DNA of 64,000 bases from Alviniconcha marisindica. Its lineage: Eukaryota; Mollusca; Gastropoda; Provannidae. Location of the stretch: contig JABMCL010000359.1 of NCBI GenBank assembly GCA_018857735.1, positions 1 through 64,000 of the forward strand, written 5' to 3'. Within the stretch, counting starts at the first letter, position 1. Each line of letters begins with the position of its first letter. The notes beneath the pieces were generated by a model. It searched no databases and was not told the DNA's origin. It saw only the letters and a program-made list of their open reading frames with translations. A program made the position numbers and the translations under genes. This document shows, one piece after another, positions 47,390-59,289 of this stretch.

Positions 47390-48554
47390 GTAGGGTGATT
47401 CTCGGCTTTACCCGTCTCACCTCTTCTCCCCACTTTGCGACACTTCAGTGTGTTCTGTTTGTGGTGTTGTATTCTGTTTGTGTGGCATGCTTGCACTTTC
47501 TCATTGTCCCCCAATATGTGTTGAAAGCAGTGTGTCTCCCTCCCCCTCCCCCCACCCTCCCCAATGATGTATTTTACCCTTTCGTCGCTAAAGTCACCAA
47601 GCAGCGACTTGTAGCAAGAACGCCAATGTCACCGATTGGCGACTTGGTTACTAAACCTCTTGAATCTTTTGTGAATGAAAGGCGTGTGTTATCACTCTTC
47701 CTGCAACTCCCCAAGCATATCACACTGACCAATGCTTGTTATGTAAATGCACATGCATACAGATGCATGCATGCATGTGCGTGCACATACACATGAGTGC
47801 ACACACACAGAGCTCTGAGCTGACACATTTTTGTCTTGTCAGACAAAGAAAATATTTTATTTGTCATCTTACTACCAAAAAGAAAACAAAAAAAGTTGTT
47901 CTTAAAACATGTATCACAGACAGACAGTAAGACTAGAAATATGCGTTTCTCTCTCTATATATACATGTATATATCGCATACTTGGGGGGTGGGTGGGAGG
48001 GGGGGGGGAAACAGCTGCAAAATACGTTGTGTCCAGTGGCTTGAAAAGAATACACAGAAGAACTGAATTGAGGGTTTGGTAAAAGTATCTTTGGCTTAGT
48101 TTTATAGTCAATTTAGAATCATTCTTGTGTCTTATTTTTCTCTCTTAATTAACTGAATCACCCAACACAGTTTGGTACCATGGTGGAGTAACACAGATTA
48201 AAAAACTTAAGACCTCTTCAGCTGGGGCTCTGTCTTTTGCATCTAGAGTAGGTCAGAATAGTTTTATGTGTTCCAGTGGTCGCCAAGAATTCTCCCTTTT
48301 TCATTTCTGCCTTCCTGGTTCATCCATCATCATTTTACTGGACCTCTTCAAATATAAATCAAGTAAGATGTGACAGTGATTCAGACTTTCTGTTGTGACT
48401 TGATGGACTCTGTCTTGCCCTGATAAATGACTTGACCTTTGAGGTCAACGGGGCATTAATGATCAAGGATCACCATCATCATCATTACACAATGTGTGCA
48501 GAGACTGTCTCATGCTAAATTCGAAGATCTTATATATGTGTGTGTGTATGCATG

Positions 48555-48800
48555 TGGACCCTTTACGACATGCATCCAAGCTATGCCAGCTTTTACCCTT
48601 TATGACATTATACATCCAGGCTATGCCAGTTTTTACCCTTTATGACATGCATCCAAGCTATGCTAGTTCTTACCCTTTATGACATTATACATCCAGGCTA
48701 TGCCAGCATTTACACCTTACATCATACATCCAGCTCTTACCCTTTATGACATTATACATCCAAACTATGCTGACCTTTGTGACATTTATACATCCAAGCT
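48555..48800 (+). repeat. Degenerate tandem repeat, about 40-60 bp
   Basis: CCCTTTATGACATTATACAT, CCAGGCTATGCCAGTTTTTA and shorter variants recur about six times. Confidence 0.75.
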
Positions 48801-49819
48801 ATGGTGGATCCAAGCCAAATCACCACTGTCAGATCGAACTTGCAAGATTTATATGAAATTTAATGGCAAAGACCTCAGTGCGCACACTTTATTTGGATAC
48901 CCTCTACGAATTGGACAAAACACATTTTGAGACAGTTTGTTCCTTTAATTAAGGGAAACATAAAAAAAGCTTGGGGGACGGGTTGGTTCCATAATAGCAG
49001 AGGGCAGAGAGGGTATGAAAGTGGAGGTGAACATATTTGAGTAAACCTGAGCAGAGACATTGGTCGTGAGAGGAAAAAGTTCGCGCAGACTTGTCTGAGC
49101 ATTGTCTAGTGGCACATCACTGGTTTGCTGTGAGTTGATGCTCCTGATATGTTTTCAATTCATGGATGGCAGACATGCAGGTGCTGGTGTCAAAGAAAAG
49201 CCTTTCTGAAGGAGTCTGTGGCTTACATACAGCACTGGAATTCTACGTGAAAACGCATCTCATAAGTATACATATATACTCCATAGAACCATGATGTGGC
49301 AACATGTATGGACGGCAACAGTAGGAAATACTTGACTGAAACAGTGCACCTTTGATTTACAAAGAACAACAGTGGTTAAATAATGCAACGGACATTGTGT
49401 CCAAAATGAGCAACAATTTCAACATCAAATAAAAGTACAACCCTCAAGCAATCTGACAATTTTCGTGCGCTTACCTTTCTGCGTGGACTACCTGACCTCT
49501 TGCGTTATGTGATGTTCTGGTTGTTACTTTGGTGCCTCCCCCCACTGCTTGTGATTTGTGTGGTTTTGGGGTAGCTACATATGAACATGTCACACCATAG
49601 TATCACCATTAACAAAAACTCTTTTTCGAGTTGAAAAACTACAATACGTGTAATATGTCAAGACATATATATTTATCATGATGTAATATAGACAGCAAGA
49701 CGTATTACACGTCTTGTTGTCTCCTTCTAATTAGTGTGGTGTTAGGGTAGTGGCATATATGTATATATAAACCTTGTTTCTTTTTCTGTCTGTGACTGCT
49801 GGTGTTTTGCTTGTGACTT

Positions 49820-49965
49820 GTGTTTTTTCACAACCCTTCCCCACTTTTGTGGTCTTGTCACGTTTGGAATAGTTTACCAAATTACATAAAACTAAAAGTA
49901 GCCTCCTATTAGTAGTGGGAGTAGTGTCAGTATGTAGTCTCACCACTTCCCACATAAGCAAAACA
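49820..49965 (+). repeat. Dispersed repeat, progenitor-like copy of the 49-bp minisatellite
   Basis: TTTGTGGTCTTGTCACGTTT, ACATAAAACTAAAAGTAGCC and a single GTGGGAGTAGTGTCAGTATG ... CACCACTTCCCAC unit match 52262-52390, next to the 52.7-kb array. Confidence 0.7.
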
Positions 49966-50287
49966 TACACAAAAACTGCGCCGTAAATGTCAAACACAAA
50001 AATAGTCCATGCATCCCAAGCCTTTGTGTCACTGTGTGTGTGTATACATAATATACATGTATACATATGTTAACATCTGTTCTGGCAGCCCACATCGTAT
50101 GGTCTCATCACAAACGAGTCGTTTTATAGGTTTTCAGTCGGTGGACATCTCAGTGTGCCGGGAAAAGTAGTATCATTTTCACAGAAAACACGGGAAAAGA
50201 ATAAGACATTGTTCTTCAGGGTTGAAAAGCGCCTCGCAATCCCAGTCAACGTCCTTCGTGTCCTTGTTGAGCGTCGCGAGCGTAATA

Positions 50288-51926
50288 TCACAGATAGTCG
50301 TAGAACTTCAGACTGCCCTCCGTGGGGACGACCAGCAGAAGCTTGTCCGGCGTGGCGCACACGAACCTGATGGGGTCGGACGGGAAGAGGGACTTGAGCA
50401 GCTGCCCCTGGTAGTTGATGACGTCGATCCGCCCTTCCTTTTTGTCGGTGACGAGGACGTGGCCCAGCTTGTCCACGCAGACGCTGTCGGGGCCCTGGTA
50501 CAGGTCCTCGTGCTCCATGTCGGAGTTGCCCAGCCGGAACAGGAGCTTACCGGACAGGGTCAGCCCCACCACGCAGTGCGTGGCGGCGTCGGCCACGAAG
50601 ACGTTGCCGTGGCCGTCCATGGCCAGCCAGTGGGGCTTCTCCAGCAGCGGGGGGCCTTTGGGGGCGAGGTCCTCGTTGGTGAGGCGGTTCTCCAGCCGCC
50701 CGTCCGCGTCGTACACGGCGATGTTGCCGCCCGACTTGGCCGCCTTGCCCCCCATGCTGCTCAGCTTTGCGTAGCGGTTGGAGGCCACCAGCAGGCGGCC
50801 CGAGGAGGTGGCGGTGGTGAAGTTGAGCCCGAAGCTCTCGAGGTGGACGTTGGCCAGCACCGCGCCGCTGCCGTCCTCGCTCATGACCTTGACCTTGAAG
50901 CGGTTGTCGCCGCGCGCGACGATGAGGGCCACCCGGCCGTCGGCCGCCACGCAGTGCACGTTCCAGGCGGCGGCGACGGGGATCTGGCCGCGCACGATCC
51001 CGTGCTGCTCCAGGGTGTAGATGACGCTCTTGCTGCTGCCGCCCGAGGTGGCGGTGGTGGCGATGATGATGTCCCCGTGGGCGTTGACCCCCACGCCTTT
51101 GACGTTGTCCCTGGCGATGCTCTCGGGCAGCACCAGCTCCTTCCGCGGCGTCTCCAGCAGCTGCGTGGGGATGCTGTCCTGCGCGGAGCCGCTGGACTGG
51201 AAGGACGGAGTTGGAGGTGTCCGCCTTCTCCTCCCCGACCCCGACCCCGCCGGCCCCCAAACCCCCACCCTCACTGTCCCCGCCCCCGGCCCCGGCCCCG
51301 CCCCCACCGGAGCTGGAGTGCAGACCCGCGCCGTTGTCCAAGGAGTGGGCGTGCGCGTGCCAGCCGTTGGCGCCCCGGCCCTGCTTGGACTTGGCGGAGT
51401 GCTCCTTGGAGAAGCCCCCGTGCGAGTGGCGCCGCCGCCTCCTCTCCTCCCTGGCGCCCGACCCGTTCTGCTGGGCCTTGCGCATCTCGGCGCTGAAGGC
51501 GTCGCTGCGGTCGCTGATGCTGAGCATGCGGGTCCCGGCCCGGCCCCCTACCCCTTCCTCCTCCTCTTCCTCCTCCTCTTCCTCCTCCTCCAGCTCCGTC
51601 AGCTCCGTGACGTCGTCGGCGGACTCGCTGAGGCTGGTTCGGGCCGAGTCGAAGCTCTTGCAGGACGTCAGCACCCGGCGCCGCACCCCGGGGTGCACCA
51701 TGTCCGTGCGCAGCTCCCCGAACAGGTCGCAGATGGTCTCCACGGTGACGCTGGGCTCGTAGAGGCGCAGGTTGGTCAGCTCCAGCGGGGAGGAGGGCAG
51801 GTCCGTCTCGCACAGCTCGCGCACGCGCCGCCCCACCTTGCGCCGCAGGGCCACTTTCTCCTCCTAGTGAACAGAAGGAGAACAGTAATCAGTGTGATGT
51901 TAGGGTGGTGACGTACGTATATAGAC

Positions 51927-52001
<75 letters not shown>

Positions 52002-53713
52002 CCGGTTTGGCCTAGCGGTAAGGCGTTAGGCTGGTAAGCGGAGAGACCTCGGTTCGAATCCGCTTCGGCTCTCCTTTTCTTCAAAAGTTGTGGTCTGTGG
52101 ACACTGTCTTGTGACTTTGTCCCTCACAATTAATGAAACGTTAAAATGGCTCTCATCACTGACCATCTTAATGCAGGAGTCATTCTGGTGGTGACAGTAT
52201 AGCGATAGGTATATAATCTCCCTCTGCCCCACCTCCATAAACCCTTCCCTCCTTCTCCCCGTCCCCACGTTTGTGATCGCGTGACGTTTGGACTAGTTTA
52301 GAAAAATTACATAAAACAATAAGTAGCCTACTTCTGTTAGAGGTGGGAGTAGTATCAGTGTCTGGTATCACCACTTCCCACAGAAGCATTAGCGGAAGTA
52401 ACAACAACAACAATATACTTTATTAATCCCAGTGGGAAATTAAAGCTGTCGTTCGATCGCACAACGAAGAACATATCTGAATAATTCTAAATCATGAACC
52501 ACACGCACATACACACTCTTAGACATACGCCCCTTTCTCTCAATCTGCATACACTAATACTTAGTTATAGCAAACCCAAATCTGAATAGCTTTCTCTGTG
52601 TCAAACCAAAACGTAAAAACTCTCAAATGAATAAAAATCATTAGGTTGACACATCCCCAACCCTCCCTTAGAAACAGACGTCTTGACGCATGCGCACACT
52701 CAGTTAATGATGAGTAGTATCAGTATCTGGTATCACCACTTCCCACAGAGGCATTAGTAGGAGTAGTACCAGTATCTGGTATCGCCACTTCCCACAGAAG
52801 CATTAGTGGGAGTAGTATCAGTATCTGGTATCACCACTTCCCACAGAAGCATTAGTGGGAGTAGTATCAGTATCTGGTATCACCACTTCCCACAGAAGCA
52901 TTAGTGGGAGTAGTATCAGTATCTGGTATCACCACTTCCCACAGAAGCATTAGTGGGAGTAGTATCAGTATCTGGTATCACCACTTCCCACAGAAGCATT
53001 AGTGGGAGTAGTATCAGTATCTGGTATCACCACTTCCCACAGAAGCATTAGTGGGAATAGTATCAGCTGGTATCACCACTTCCCACAGAGGCATTAGTAG
53101 GAGTAGTATCAGTATCTGGTATCACCACTTCCCACAGAAGCATTAGTGGGAGTAGTATCAGTATCTGGTATCACCACTTCCCACAGAGGCATTAGTAGGA
53201 GTAGTACCAGTATCTGGTATCGCCACTTCCCACAGAAGCATTAGTGGGAGTAGTATCAGTATCTGGTATCACCACTTCCCACAGAATCGTTAGTGGGAGT
53301 AGTTCAGTGTCTAGTCTCACCACTTCCCACAGAAGCGTTCTGCTGTTTCAAACCACTGCTCACCTCAGACCCAAACTGCAGCAGCTTGTCCGTCAGCTCG
53401 GTCACCGCCGAGATGGAGGCGGCGTGCTGCGTGGCCGCCAGGCGGCGCTGCTGAATGGCGTCCACGTTCTGCTGGTTGCGTCGCTCAATTTCCTGCAGCA
53501 GCACGCTCTCGTACTCGCGGATCAGGCTGCACAGCACTCTCGTCCTCCGCCGCACGCGAGTCTGCACCTGTGGGACAGGGGCAGTTAGGGTTTGGGTTTG
53601 GTTGGCGGGGTTTTTTAACGTCCCGGCCACGACGCTGGATCATCATCTCTTCAGGATGATGAGCGTGCGAGAATGAATTTCGGGACTGCTTCGAGAACAC
53701 CAGACGAGGACAA

Positions 53714-53787
<74 letters not shown>

Positions 53788-55691
53788 CCTCCCCCCTCCT
53801 TCTTCTTCTTCTTCTTCATCATCACTGTTTTCTAGAAAATACCTTGGTCTGGTTCACCCGCGTTCCTTGAGAAAGTTGGGGTGGGGGTGGGAGGGTGGGG
53901 GGTGATGTAAGTCCAGGGAAGACTTGCCCTGATATAACCGTAATGATTGAGTGGGCGTAAAAACACCAAGCTCCTTACTCCAGGAAAGACGGGGGACGGA
54001 TCAACAAACTACGCAGGACAAGGCTGAAAGGTATCGGACGCAGTCGATTTTCACGAGGCAGACGCCCCCAGCGGGACACCCCTCAGTCCCATGGAAGAAA
54101 AGACGTCAGCATTATACGATGGTCGGTCGTGTGCCACCAAGTCAAGCACCAAGTTACCGGCGGACTTACTTACTTACTACCGTGCGCCCGACCAATGGCT
54201 GGCCGTATTTTGACAGACGATGAACATGACCACAGGTCAACGAACAGCATTTAGAACAGATGATGTGGGGCTTAATAATGTCCGCAGATGTCGGGCCGAC
54301 ATATTGGGGTTGGGGGCGGGGGTATTTTAATTTTTATTTGTAACACAGTTACCACCTTTGAACATATGGACCCAGGCAGAGGAGTTTTATTTTATTTTAT
54401 ATTTTATTTAAAGACCCCCTCCCCCCCTTATTTTTTTAAATCTAGATTATTATTATTATTATTCATAGTTTTTATATAGAGCTATTCTCTGCTCTCGAGC
54501 AGACTCACTGCGCACTTTGGCATGTGATTCTGGATGAGTGACTATATCCTTTTATAGCGCGTATTATTAATATCCACGGAAGTGGTGTACTGATAGCGCT
54601 CTTTGGGTGTTGCATGGCTGGTGCCACGTGAAATGCTGCCGTTTCGGCTTAAGTTCTGTGTACACCGTTCAACCATGCACCAGGTTACAGTGTCACTTCA
54701 TTCAAAGCCACATAGGGTGTATGTGCGTTTAGCTGTAACCTGCCGCCTGCACTTTTGGCAGAATGACCGGGATCTTCTACGTGCTACTGGGGTAGATCGG
54801 ACAGAAACTTCCGCTGCTCACGTCTCTCTGCAGTTTGCCGGCGTAGCGCTCGGCGCGGTCGAGGTTGGCGAGCATCCTGCTGAGGGTCTGCGAGTCGCGC
54901 CTCAGGTCCTCCACGGGCTCCTTGATCTTGGAGGTAAAGTTCTGGGCGATGGCGGACAGCTCGGCGCAGCGGTGGCGCTGGTCGTGGCTGGCGTGGCAGT
55001 CGGCGCACAGCGCCCGGTCGCAGTCCACGCAGTACATGGAGTCGATGTCGTAGGTGTCGTAGCACTGGCAGCACTTGGACAGCACCCCCGAGAGGTTGTC
55101 CCCGGAGTCCGAGCCCCCGGCCCCGCCGGCGCCGTTCTCCTTCCTGGAGTCCGGGTCCCGGCCGCCGGCCTTGAGCGGCTCCACCTTGTGGCTGGCCGTC
55201 TCCACCTGCTCGTCATGGGAGGAGGCGCAGGAAGCGCACAGGTTCTCCTCGCAGTTGGCGCAGTGGACGGCGGCGGCCACCTCCCCCCGCCCCTGCTGCC
55301 CGCAAGGGGCGCAGTTGGCCGGGTCGCGCGGGGTGCTGGCCAGGGACGGGCAGGACAGCCGGCGGGCCAGCACGTTGTCCGGCAGGTACCCGGGGTCCTT
55401 GGCGCCCACCGCCGTCCCGCACTCCGGGCAGGAGAAGCGGACCTCCTCCTCCTCCTCCTCCGCCTTCCCCCCGTCCCCCTTCTTCTTCTTTTCCCCCTCC
55501 TTGTCGTTGTCGCCGTCGTCGTCGTTGGTGTGCGGGCGGGAGGGGTCCCGGCGCTGCTGTTTCATGTAGGAGGAGAGGCAGGCGCGGCAGAAGGAGTGCA
55601 GGCAGGGCAGGAGCTTGGGGTCCTGGAACTCCTCGTTGCACAGGCGGCAGTTGAGGAACTCGCGCGGGATCACCTCGCTGATGTCCTCCAT
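50288..55691 (-). CDS. TRIM-NHL type E3 ubiquitin ligase (RING, two B-boxes, coiled coil, NHL), 3 coding exons
   Basis: Minus-strand exons 55699-54822 (ATG at 55691), 53567-53364 and 51863-50288 join in phase 0. The RING has C15, C18, C30, H32, C35, C38 and C88/C91, with a 40-residue charged insert (about 45-86) between the halves. B-box 1 starts at C127 and B-box 2 at C207. A coiled coil spans about 250-400. A low-complexity region (poly-Glu, Gly-rich) follows, then NHL-type blades, e.g. KGVGVNAHGDIIIA, PHWLAMDGHGNVFVADA and GPDSVCVDKLGHVLVTD, ending FYDYL-stop. The family ubiquitinates proteins and often binds RNA through NHL. I cannot assign a vertebrate orthologue. The last exon is 3n+1 long and the frame changes between about 51310 and 51190. 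The three exons are much more GC-rich than the other genes. Confidence 0.85.
51931..51998 (+). repeat. (CT)n microsatellite abutting SINE S1
   Basis: About 34 CT units end exactly where the tRNA-like head GAGCCGGTTTGG begins. Confidence 0.95.
51999..52262 (+). mobile_element. tRNA-derived SINE S1, best-preserved head
   Basis: GAGCCGGTTTGGCCTAGCGG (box A region) is followed by GGTTCGAATCC (perfect box B) and CGCTTCGGCTC. The first six bases pair with the closing CGGCTC as a tRNA acceptor stem would. The body then follows the consensus seen at 1 and 62910. No CCA end or canonical anticodon arm is clear, so it is a SINE and not a tRNA gene. It lies in TRIM intron 2. Confidence 0.85.
52400..52475 (-). 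mobile_element. LINE 3'-tail fragment
   Basis: The minus strand reads TTTCCCACTGGGATTAATAA then AGTATATTGTTGTTGTTG, the 3' end pattern of L2/CR1-like LINEs. Confidence 0.55.
52700..53335 (+). repeat. 49-bp minisatellite, about 13 copies, with internal hairpin
   Basis: Unit GTGGGAGTAGTATCAGTATC, TGGTATCACCACTTCCCAC, AGAAGCATTA (49 bp). GTGGGA and TCCCAC in each unit are complementary. The array ends about 30 bp from the donor of TRIM exon 53567-53364, inside intron 2. Confidence 0.95.
53718..53782 (+). repeat. (CT)n microsatellite
   Basis: About 32 CT units followed by (CTT)n, in TRIM intron 1. Confidence 0.95.
53922..53979 (+). repeat. GGGCGTAAAACACCAAC tail repeat, diverged plus copy
   Basis: GCCCTGATATAACCGTAATG then ATTGAGTGGGCGTAAAAACA. 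Same family as 15094 and 31514. Confidence 0.55.
54450..54795 (+). repeat. Dispersed repeat family B, copy 2, next to TRIM exon 1 donor
   Basis: TTTTATATAGAGCTATTCTC, GAGCAGACTCACTGCGC, GCATGGCTGGTGCCACGTG and TGACCGGGATCTTCTACGTG. Its end lies under 30 bp from the donor of exon 55699-54822. Confidence 0.8.
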
Positions 55692-55699
55692 CTGGCCGT

Positions 55700-56392
55700 C
55701 TGCACAGAAAAACACGCGAGTCAGTTTCGGCCGTGGGTCAGTTATGTCTGCACAGAGACGTTGTTAGTTTAAGCCGTGGGTCAGTTATGTCTGCACAGAA
55801 ACGTTGTTAGTTTAAGCCGTGGGTCAGTTATGTCTGCACAGAAAAACACGCGAGTCAGTTTAAGCCGTGGGTCAGTGCCGTCTGCACAGAAACGTTGTTA
55901 GTTTAAGCCGTGGGTCAGTTATGTCTGCACAGAAAAACACGCGAGTCAGTTTCAGCCGTGGGTCAGTGCCGTCTGCACAGAAACGTTGTTAGTTTAAGCC
56001 GTGGGTCAGTTATGTCTGCGCAGAAAAACACGCGAGTCAGTTTAAGCCGTGGGTCAGTTATGTCTGCATAGAAAAACACGCGAGTCGGTGTAAGCCGTGG
56101 GTCAGTTATGTCTGCACAGAAAAACACGCGAGTCAGTTTCAGCCGTGGGTCAGTTGTGTCTGCACAGAAGCGTTGTTAGTTTAAGCCGTGGGTCAGTTAT
56201 GTCTGCACAGAGACGCGAGTCAGTTTAAGCCGTGGGTCAGTTGTGTCTGCACAGAGACGCGAGTCAGTTTAAGCCGTGGGTCAGTTGTGTCTGCACAGAA
56301 AAACACGCGAGTCAATTTAAGTCGTAGGTCAGTTCCGTCTGCACAGAAAACGCGAGTCAGTTTAAGCCGTGGGTCAGTTCCGTCAAATTTGT
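55700..56392 (+). repeat. 43/48-bp minisatellite copying the RING-exon splice acceptor
   Basis: Two unit types alternate: TCTGCACAGAAAAACACGCG plus AGTCAGTTTAAGCCGTGGG (48 bp) and TCTGCACAGAAACGTTG plus TTAGTTTAAGCCGTGGG (43 bp), about 15 copies in all. On the minus strand each 48-bp unit contains GTGTTTTTCTGTGCAG, identical to the acceptor in front of the RING exon at 55699. Confidence 0.95.
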
Positions 56393-56559
56393 AAAGCATG
56401 AATCTCTAATATAAAATAGAGCTCAGCGCGCTATACAGAAAGCTAGTTTAATGCTCGTGTTGAGACACCACAAATCGAAAATGAGAGCAACAAATCAAAC
56501 CACTAGAAGGCCAACATAAGACCTACATTATAATACACACACGCACGTCTGTAAGCTCC

Positions 56560-56870
56560 ACAAGTGGCAGGTGGCTTATTGTCTGATACACGAGCACAAT
56601 AGAATCTGGGACCACCTGGTTCGTAAAATATTTGAATCTCCAACCAAGACGATTCCACCTGTCGTGTCTGTCCGCGTTTTCAGGAGCCAGCTGCAGAGTA
56701 AAGTATGTACTTTACCTCGAGTGAAAACTTGTCGTAAAGCACTCAGCTTCAGTGGCCCTCGAACCCTCAACGAATATCTGTATCCGTGTGTGCCTGTGAT
56801 ACTGCTCGTGACAAACTTGGGAGAGATTATAAAGGTGGTGATCGTAGCAGTAAAGTAATTACCATGTGAT
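56560..56870 (+). mobile_element. Possible degenerate LINE reverse-transcriptase C-terminus
   Basis: An open frame contains TLPRVKTCRKALSFSGPRTL, reminiscent of the LPR-KT-GKRAFS-AGP-LWN end of CR1-type reverse transcriptases, but the tryptophan motif is lost. Weak similarity only. Confidence 0.3.
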
Positions 56871-57289
56871 GAAAATTGTAAACACAGTACAGGCGTGTCT
56901 AGTTGCAATTTTAGGCAGTACAAAGGGGGGGGGGGGGGGGGGGGGGACAATCACTGGAGGCCTGAGATTTTAGTCATAATCAGTCAGACCGTTTTCAGTG
57001 AATGTAACAGATTGAAAATCCTGCTGTGTATATTAGGGCGAGTGTGAGTGGAGGACGGATTTTGTCATGCGTTTGCGGTCTGAAATGTAATATGGGGGTA
57101 GTAAACTCGTGAGAGAGAGAGAGAGAAAGAGAGAGAGAGACGATTGATTAAGACGACTGGCATCAAAACGGAGGCGCTTGGGTGCACTGGATGTGTTACC
57201 ACTGACTATTTTGTGGACTTTTGAAGTGTGCAGTTATTGGTTGGACAACCACACGTTGTTTCTGGGTTTTTTTTTCTCCAGCGGTTCAG

Positions 57290-57905
57290 TCATTCATTGT
57301 GCAACACAGTTCAGTTTTCGGCAGTCGTAAACACACCTCTTAGTGTTGTCAGCTGGCCGGTCTGTTTTTGTTAGCCCTGAACATGCACCCCTTTTAAGTG
57401 GGTTTAGCATAATACCCCAAAGTCCGATAGTCGTGTTTGTGTCAGTTCTGAGCCCCTCTTTGCGTTTTGTCCGCATGATCAAGAAACGTGTTTTTGTGAG
57501 CCCTGGCCACCCCTTTTAATTGTGTCAAACTGCGGTCTGTTTTTGTCAGCCTGCAGCATCCCTTTTGGGCGACATGGACGTCAGTCTGTTTTTGTTTGTC
57601 GTGTCTCCTGTCATCCCTCAACATCACGTTTAGCGACATGGCCGTCAGTCTGTTTTTGTCTGTCGTGTCTCCTGTCATCCCTCTACATCCCGTTTAGCGA
57701 CATGGCCCGCAGTCTGTCTGTTTTGTTTTTTGTCAGCCCGATATATCCCGTTAAGCGACATGGCCGTCAGTCAGTTTTTGCCTATCTTCTGTCAACCCTC
57801 AACATCAGTTTGCTTTTTTGTCAGTCTTGATTTCTGTCAGCCCATAACATCCCATTTAGCGACTCTGTTTCTGTCTAACCTTTTACAACTAGTTTTAGCG
57901 ACGCA
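57290..57905 (+). repeat. Degenerate minisatellite of about 64-70 bp
   Basis: GTCAGTCTGTTTTTGTCTGT, CGTGTCTCCTGTCATCCCTC and CCCGTTTAGCGACATGGCC recur about six to eight times with drift. Confidence 0.85.
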
Positions 57906-58371
57906 GCCGGCATTTTCCCGTTTTTGCTTTTACTGTCGGGCGCGTTTCTGTCAGTTCCGGTTCTGGATGCGCCTTTGAGTTCGACAGTTTTTAGCAGCGT
58001 GGCTTGCGTGCAGTCCGTTCCTGTCCGGTTTCGATCAGTCTCGTTTTCTGTCGGCCCTAAACATCCCGGACCCATCAGTGGCACGGGCGACCGGCAGCGG
58101 GTAAGGCAGCAACATTGACAAAGGAACAGCCCGAGCATGAGGCCTGGCGGCCTGGCAATGGGAAACGAGTGGGCAATGTCAGGTGCGGGTAGGGGGGCCG
58201 AATATTGATTGGCGTTGCGGCCTTGTACTGGTGGTGGAGATCGATTGCTTTCATTGTACGCTGGGGCCCCGGGCCTGGGGGCCGGTGGAAATGGATTGTC
58301 GGGTCAGTGCAGCTGAACAACCAGGTCTTGATTGCAATGCCCGTGGCGATTTTTGGGGGTAGTGTAGAATT

Positions 58372-58492
<121 letters not shown>

Positions 58493-59289
58493 GTGCGCGC
58501 TCACTCTGGTACCCATTACATACACGCTTTGTTTATAACCCCCCCCCCCCCCCCCCCCCTTAACAGTTTTCATGGTAAGATCACAGGCACTTGACAGAGT
58601 GAATATTTGTCACAGTTGCCCAGCCCGCTGTTCTGTGCGTGTGTGTGTGTGTGTGTTTGGAGAGAGAGAGAGAGAGAGTTTCGTTGTTTGTTTTTGTTTT
58701 TCCACGTAAGCAAAGTTTTCTGTCTTCTTTCTAAACATCAGCTACACACAGGGGGGGGGGGGGGGGGGGGGGGGGGGATTTGCTAATGTGTTTTCATGCT
58801 TTTGTAATCGGCGGCTTCTTAACTGACAGAATTTCTTCCGCTTTTTTATCCACTGACATCATCGATCTCATTAGCTTGGTGTAACTGTAAGAAAGACCTC
58901 ACTGACGTCATCCAGTCCGTAACTCACATTTTAATCACGCGTCTTATTCGGGAGAAATTGCTGAATTGTTTGGAAAACTCGGGGAAAGTCAGTGGGGTAC
59001 TATAATGGCAGAAATTGAAAATCCCATTTGCCAAGAAGCCAGGGCTGTCAAAGATTCTTGCTTTAAGCTTATTTCCTGGAGTAGCTCAACTGATAGCTTT
59101 GCCAGGAATTCAGTGTAGCCTACTGCCAATTTTAGTGTTGTAGTGCTTCGGACTGTGCCGCGAGTTAAGGAACACACACACACACACACACACACATACC
59201 ACTTAACACACCACACACACACACACCACACACACACACACACACACATCACTTAACACACCACACACACACACACAAACACAACGCAA

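Larger units (their letters stand above)
47390..50287. other. TDRD5 3' side and gap to the convergent TRIM gene
   Basis: If the donor at 47390 is not used, the last TDRD5 exon stops at TGA 47396-47398. A possible terminal exon is 49181-49294 (after GCAGACATGCAG; reads VLVSKKSLSEGVCG... for 37 residues then TGA), in the right phase but not recognisable. A repeat based on CCCTTTATGACATTATACAT lies at 48555-48800. A dispersed repeat shared with 52262 lies near 49820-49965. Confidence 0.4.

Noticed and set aside
50222..51911. Long plus-strand open frames (424 and 296 codons) opposite the TRIM exon
   Set aside because: Shadows of a very GC-rich exon; the minus strand shows NHL blades and correct splice sites.
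51999..52072. tRNA gene on the basis of box A, box B and acceptor pairing
   Set aside because: No convincing anticodon stem-loop, and the same head plus body recurs three more times; it is a SINE.
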